Source: Acidobacteriaceae bacterium (GTDB lineage Bacteria > Acidobacteriota > Terriglobia > Terriglobales > Acidobacteriaceae). From it: a stretch of DNA of 64,000 bases. The stretch covers positions 1-64,000 of the forward strand of contig JASHNS010000039.1 of NCBI GenBank assembly GCA_030041515.1. Reading direction: 5' to 3'. Numbering within the stretch: the stretch's first letter is position 1; the number at the start of each line of letters is the position of its first letter. Below, piece by piece: positions 60,186 through 64,000 of this stretch. A program made the position numbers and the translations under genes. Under the pieces are notes generated by a model that saw only the letters and a program-made list of their open reading frames with translations, was not told the origin of the DNA and did no database searches.

Positions 60186-62504
60186 ATGTCTTCTTCCGTA
60201 AAAAGGCTCCTCGTGTGTGCGGGGATGGTTTGCTTTTGGCTGGCGCTGAGTGCCTCCGCGCAATCGCCCGCGCCGCAGCCCCCTTCAGCGCACAACCGGC
60301 CCTGGATGAACAAGTCGCTCTCGGCCGACCAGCGCGCCGATCTTGTGATCCAGCAGATGACCCTCGACGAGAAGCTGAACTTCGTGCATGGTACCGGCTG
60401 GAACGGCCTTCGGCCGGGGGCCGCGGTTCCCCAGGGCTCGCTGGGCGGCGCCGGATACGTGCAGGGCGTCCCCCGGCTCGGCATTCCTGGCATCAATATG
60501 GCGGATTCCGCCGTCGGCGTCCGCCTCTCCGGTTCGGGCAGCCACTACGCCACCCTGCTGCCCTCCGTCCTCGGCGCGGCTTCGAGCTGGGATCCGCAGG
60601 CGCTCTTCCTCTTTGGCGAGGTGATCGGCCGCGAACTGCGCGAGACCGGCTACAACATGTCGATTGGCGGCGGCGTTGACCTCGCCCGCGATCCGCGCAA
60701 TGGCCGCAATTTCGAGTACGCCGGCGAAGATCCGCTCCTGGCCGGCACCATGGTCGGCAATCTCGCCAAAGGCGTGCAGTCCAACCAGGTCATGGGCGAC
60801 ATCAAGCATTACGCCTTCAACGACCAGGAGACCGGACGGACGATCTACAACGCCGAGATCACCCAGCGCGCTGCCCGCGAAAGCGACCTGCTCGCCTTCC
60901 AGATCGCCATCCAGATGGCCCATCCCGCCGGCGTGATGTGCTCCTACAACAAGGAAACTGTGACTCCGCCGAATACCGCTCCCGACTGGTCCTGCCAGAA
61001 CGATTACCTGCTGAACCAGGTCCTGAAAAAAGACTGGGGCTTCCAGGGATTCGTGCTCTCCGACTGGGGCGGGACGCACTCCAGTGTTCACGCGTTTATG
61101 TCCGGCCTCGACAACGAGGAGCCGGGATCGCAGTTCCTCGGCGATCCGCTGAAAAAAGCCATTCAGGATGGCCAGGTACCCATGTCGCGGCTGAATGACG
61201 CCGTCCACCGCGTGCTGCGCAGCATGTTCGCGAACGGCGTGATTGACAACCCACCGCAGATGGAAGAGGTGAACCCCTTCCTGGGCCGCCGCCAGGCCGA
61301 GCGCATCGCCGATGAGAGCATCGTCCTGCTGCGGAATGAGAACCACATCCTGCCGTTGTCGGCGAGCAGCGTCCATTCCATCGCGCTGATCGGCGCCCAT
61401 GCCGACGTCGCGGTCCTCTCCGGCGGCGGCTCCGCGCAGGTGGATGCGCCCGGCGGCGGAGCGGTCCATCCGCATCCCGGCTCCGCAATCTGGATGGAGC
61501 ATGTCTGGTTCCCCTCCTCGCCCGAGCGCAACATCCGCCTGCACGATCCCGGCGCTGACATTCAGTTCAACGAAGGCACCGATATCCAGGCTGCAGCCGC
61601 GCTGGCTGCGAAATCGCAGATCGCCATCGTCTTCGTGCAGCAGTGGATGAGCGAAGGCATGGATCGGCCTACGCTCTCGCTGCCCGACGCGCAGGAAGTC
61701 GTCGGCTGGAACGCCCAGGCTCGTCGCCCCATCCTCACCCCGCCCGTCGATCAAAACGCCCTCGTCGAGGCCGTGGCGAAGGCCAATCCCCATACCATCG
61801 TCGTGATCGAGAGCGGCGGTCCGGTCGCCATGCCATGGATCGATCAGGTGCAGGGCGTCCTCGAAGCGTGGTTCCCGGGCATTGGCGGCGCGCAGTCGCT
61901 GGCGAATATCCTCTTCGGGGACGTCGATCCCTCCGGCCGTCTGCCCATTACTTTCGCGAAAGACGATGCGCAGTTACCGCACCCGCAGGTTCCGGGCCTG
62001 ACGGCGGAAACCGAGCCCGGCGGCCTGCCCGAGAACGCCTACCATCACAAGCCGGTGCCCTTTAACGTCGACTACAACGTCGAGGGCTCGCGCGTCGGCT
62101 ACAAGTGGTTTGAGTCCGAGCACGAAACGCCGCTCTTTCCCTTCGGCTTCGGCCTCTCCTACACGACGTATTCCTTCTCAAACCTGTCGGTGGATTCCGC
62201 TCAGCACGCGGCCACGCTCACCGTCACCAACACCGGCTCGGTCGCGGGCACGGAGGTCGCGCAGGTCTACGCTATCCTCCCCGCTTCCACGGGTGAGAAC
62301 ACCTATAAGCGCCTGGTGGGATGGGATCGCGTGACGCTCGGTCCCGGGGAATCGAAGACCGTTACCGTGCCGATGAATCCGCTCACGCTGTCCGTCTTCG
62401 ACGTGCGGAAAAACGCCTTCCAGATGGCGCCCGGCGATTACACCATCGTCGCCGGCTCGTCCTCATCGGAGACTCCGCTGCACGCCACGATGCAAATTCA
62501 GTAG
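60186..62504 (+). CDS. GH3 beta-glucosidase, secreted
   Basis: 772 residues, signal peptide 1-25 (cut at ASAQ). The N-terminal TIM barrel holds GDIKHYAFNDQETGR and the nucleophile Asp293 in GFVLSDWGGTHSS. The alpha/beta sandwich contains IALIGAHADVAVLSGGGSAQ and VLEAWFPGIGGAQSLANILF. A C-terminal fibronectin-III-like domain begins about residue 665 (FSNLSVDSAQHAATLTVTNT). Releases glucose or related sugars from non-reducing ends of beta-linked oligosaccharides in the periplasm or outside. Strong ribosome-binding site AGGAG. The stop codon TAG lies within a short inverted repeat. Confidence 0.93.
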   Translation: MSSSVKRLLVCAGMVCFWLALSASAQSPAPQPPSAHNRPWMNKSLSADQRADLVIQQMTLDEKLNFVHGTGWNGLRPGAAVPQGSLGGAGYVQGVPRLGIPGINMADSAVGVRLSGSGSHYATLLPSVLGAASSWDPQALFLFGEVIGRELRETGYNMSIGGGVDLARDPRNGRNFEYAGEDPLLAGTMVGNLAKGVQSNQVMGDIKHYAFNDQETGRTIYNAEITQRAARESDLLAFQIAIQMAHPAGVMCSYNKETVTPPNTAPDWSCQNDYLLNQVLKKDWGFQGFVLSDWGGTHSSVHAFMSGLDNEEPGSQFLGDPLKKAIQDGQVPMSRLNDAVHRVLRSMFANGVIDNPPQMEEVNPFLGRRQAERIADESIVLLRNENHILPLSASSVHSIALIGAHADVAVLSGGGSAQVDAPGGGAVHPHPGSAIWMEHVWFPSSPERNIRLHDPGADIQFNEGTDIQAAAALAAKSQIAIVFVQQWMSEGMDRPTLSLPDAQEVVGWNAQARRPILTPPVDQNALVEAVAKANPHTIVVIESGGPVAMPWIDQVQGVLEAWFPGIGGAQSLANILFGDVDPSGRLPITFAKDDAQLPHPQVPGLTAETEPGGLPENAYHHKPVPFNVDYNVEGSRVGYKWFESEHETPLFPFGFGLSYTTYSFSNLSVDSAQHAATLTVTNTGSVAGTEVAQVYAILPASTGENTYKRLVGWDRVTLGPGESKTVTVPMNPLTLSVFDVRKNAFQMAPGDYTIVAGSSSSETPLHATMQIQ

Positions 62505-62525
62505 TCGGTGGTCAGTAGCCAGTCG
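62501..62525 (+). repeat. Left arm of an inverted repeat pair around a terminator
   Basis: GTAGTCGGTGGTCAGT then AGCCAGTCG. The 16-mer matches GTAGTCGTTAGTCAGT on the minus strand at 62632-62647 at 14 of 16 positions. It contains the GH3 stop codon. Confidence 0.6.
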
Positions 62526-62582
62526 TCCCCCGGGTGCCCCGCATCCGCCTGAATTTGGCAGATAGGAACAGCAGAAATACCA

Positions 62583-62615
62583 AAGGCTCCGCATCGCGTT
62601 CGCACCCGGAGCCTT
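62583..62615. terminator. Hairpin terminator between GH3 and bactofilin genes
   Basis: AAGGCTCCG (62583-62591) pairs with CGGAGCCTT (62607-62615). Short T-runs on both sides; lies between convergent genes. Confidence 0.6.
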
Positions 62616-62631
62616 GTACTGATTACAGGTC

Positions 62632-62655
62632 ACTGACTAACGACTACCCAGTCCT
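62632..62655 (-). repeat. Right arm of the inverted repeat pair around a terminator
   Basis: Minus strand GGACTGGGTAGTCGTTAGTC then AGT. Pairs with the arm at 62501 and ends four bases before the bactofilin stop codon. Confidence 0.6.
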
Positions 62656-62658
62656 GCA

Positions 62659-63063
62659 TCATCCCGCAAACAGAGCGCCCGAGGGCGTCGCGCTCGGGGT
62701 GGCCTGGGTTGCCGCCGCGGGCTTCTCTCCGGCGGCCGGAGTGTTCAGTTCCACCTTGCCGGAGAAGATCGCGTTCTCCTCGATCGAAAGCCGCGAAGCG
62801 TGGATATCGCCGGTCATGTGGCTGCCGGCGCGGAGTTCGACCCGTCCTGTGGCATGGGCATCGCCCTGCAGCGTTCCCTGCACCACCACGTCGCGCGCGG
62901 AGACGTTGGCCTGCACGCGCGCATTCGACCCGACAGTGAGCCGGTTGTCGTTCAGCGTGATCGTACCCTCCACCAGACCCTCCACCAGCAGGTCTTCGTT
63001 GCCCTTCACTTCGCCTCGAATCTGCACTGATTTCCCAATCACGGCTGCTGCCTCTCCCGGCAT
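62659..63063 (-). CDS. Bactofilin (DUF583)
   Basis: 134 residues forming a short right-handed beta-helix: VIGKSVQIRGEVKGNEDLLV, GTITLNDNRLTVGSNARVQA, DVVVQGTLQGDAHATGRVEL. A cytoskeletal polymer-forming protein that usually organises cell shape or envelope enzymes. The C-terminus is an unstructured Ala/Pro/Thr tail. The start has AAGGAG eight bases upstream; longer frames lack a plausible beginning. Convergent with the GH3 gene. Confidence 0.9.
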   Translation of the reverse strand: MPGEAAAVIGKSVQIRGEVKGNEDLLVEGLVEGTITLNDNRLTVGSNARVQANVSARDVVVQGTLQGDAHATGRVELRAGSHMTGDIHASRLSIEENAIFSGKVELNTPAAGEKPAAATQATPSATPSGALFAG

Positions 63064-63187
63064 GTCGGCTCCTTTATTCCCGCTGCTGCGCTTTGCTCGC
63101 ACTATACGCAACCGCGCCTCGGGCCGCAACCGCACTTTGTAACAAAATCCATCGAAAGTTGGTTGTGTGCGCGCCCCTGCCACAGGC

Positions 63188-64000
63188 ATGATGGCGAAAC
63201 TTATGCTCAAAGCCTGTGCGGGCATTTTTCTTATCGCGGCTGCGCTCTCCGCGCAGGCTCAAAACAACTTCTTCGGGAGGTGGGAAGCGCGCGCCACGGC
63301 GACCCAGTCAAAGCAGCCCGCGTGGACGCCGCCTCTGGTCACCACCTTCGTGCCCCTGATTCAGGTCTACCGCGGAGACTTCGTGCGCCAGATCGGCCCC
63401 ACCCACGCCATCACGTGGAATTACGACGGCAGCAAGGGACTCAACCTGATTCCCTGGGCGAAGACCGAATTCGACATCGATCTTCCGCCCCTGCTGACGC
63501 ACAGCAGCCCTGCCACGGTGGACGGCGCCGGCGACCTGTCTTTTCTGGGCAAGTACCGAATCCTCACGGGCAATGCGCATCACGGGAACTACGCCATCAG
63601 CGCGTTTACCGCTGCCACCGTTCCCACCGGGAGCTATAAAAACGGAAGCACGGATGCGACCGTCTCGCCGGGGATGGGATTCGGCAAGGGCTTCGGCAAT
63701 TTCAACCTGCAGAGCACGCTCAGCGCCGCTCTGCCCACGGGCGATACGACGAAGCTCGGCCGCCCGGTCACGTGGAATACCGCTGCCGAGTTCCACCTGG
63801 CCAAATACTTCTGGCCCGAAGCGGAGTTCAACGCCACCTACTTTCATGGAGGGCCGAACGACGGCAGGACGCAGGCCTTCATGACGCCGGGCCTGTTGGC
63901 GGCTCGCAAACTCCGCCCCTCCCGCGACCGCAGCCGTTTAGGCTTGTGCGTCGGCGCCGGCGAGCAGATCGCGACCAGCTCGTTCCACAGCTACAACCAT
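63188..64000 (+). CDS. Secreted, probable outer-membrane barrel protein (partial, C-terminus off the right edge)
   Basis: 271 codons in view from the first of two adjacent ATG codons. Signal peptide to about residue 20 (cut at SAQAQ). The mature part alternates polar and aromatic residues in strand-like segments: YAISAFTAATVPTGSYKNGS, VSPGMGFGKGFGNFNLQSTL, FHLAKYFWPEAEFNATYFHG. This resembles the family of transporter-like outer-membrane proteins annotated next to phenol MetA, but no defining motif is visible. No close plus-strand partner upstream. Confidence 0.65.
   Translation, partial: MMAKLMLKACAGIFLIAAALSAQAQNNFFGRWEARATATQSKQPAWTPPLVTTFVPLIQVYRGDFVRQIGPTHAITWNYDGSKGLNLIPWAKTEFDIDLPPLLTHSSPATVDGAGDLSFLGKYRILTGNAHHGNYAISAFTAATVPTGSYKNGSTDATVSPGMGFGKGFGNFNLQSTLSAALPTGDTTKLGRPVTWNTAAEFHLAKYFWPEAEFNATYFHGGPNDGRTQAFMTPGLLAARKLRPSRDRSRLGLCVGAGEQIATSSFHSYNH

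Overview
The window looks like a chromosomal segment of an Acidobacteriota bacterium, most likely of the Acidobacteriaceae/Terriglobales type. The signs are high GC with strong GC bias at third codon positions, a ~1300-residue Oar-like TonB-dependent receptor with an N-terminal carboxypeptidase-regulatory domain, a long TPR/VCBS/ASPIC-UnbV secreted protein, a sedolisin (S53) protease with Ig-like repeats, GH44 and GH3 plant-polymer hydrolases, and an LptD-type (Gram-negative) outer membrane pathway. This assignment is an inference from gene content. I see no tRNA, rRNA, CRISPR array, transposase or phage gene.

Layout. 0-5 kb: end of a secreted PD40/TolB-like protein (runs off the left edge), DAHP synthase, a GT-C-like membrane protein, then a small ArsR-led module with two secreted Cys-rich proteins and a clear terminator. 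5-12.6 kb: DD-carboxypeptidase with a SPOR-like tail, AcpA/PLC-family phosphoesterase, GH44 lipoprotein, a four-helix-bundle gene bracketed by inverted repeats, a two-TM potassium channel. 12.6-18.3 kb: lysine/DAP genes asd-lysC-dapB and dapA, split by two opposite-strand envelope glycan genes. 18.6-21.8 kb: cupredoxin-like lipoprotein, NAD-type isocitrate dehydrogenase, NrdR, a YagU-like membrane protein. 21.8-29 kb: a compact minus-strand run encoding arginine to putrescine (pyruvoyl ArgDC, AguB, AguA), then Imm53, TadA, a HAD phosphatase, a lytic transglycosylase and a flippase-like membrane protein; a LysR regulator lies upstream. 29-35 kb: TPR protein and the TonB-dependent receptor with its own promoter, leader hairpin and terminator. 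36-42.6 kb: LptD with a DsbA-like oxidoreductase and a SurA/PpiC lipoprotein, i.e. the client and the two kinds of helper it needs, plus an RDD protein. 42.6-49 kb: CTP-synthase-like amidotransferase, ASPIC/UnbV protein, a low-GC islet, MoaA and a zinc-ribbon miniprotein. 49-55 kb: electron-transfer flavoprotein genes (ETF-QO, EtfA, EtfB) with an MFS carrier and a two-TM miniprotein. 55-64 kb: ABC-F ATPase, sedolisin, GH3 beta-glucosidase, bactofilin and the start of an outer-membrane-type protein.

The most unusual layer is non-coding. At least four families of short dispersed repeats occupy the gaps: a CATCCTGAGCG...GTCGAAGGACCTGCATTTC element with a variable palindromic core; a GGAGACAG..CCGTAGACC family that often occurs as inverted pairs (one pair brackets the four-helix-bundle gene, others bracket terminators); a GGCACGA..TCGTGCCCTGAT palindrome; and a CCCACCCTGTCGCC hairpin. 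Several copies supply start codons, stop codons or ribosome-binding sequence to neighbouring genes.

The best-supported functional groupings are putrescine synthesis, LptD biogenesis, lysine precursor synthesis and the ETF electron-transfer chain. The most novel-looking coding unit is the ArsR/Cys-rich secreted peptide module at 3.4-4.6 kb.
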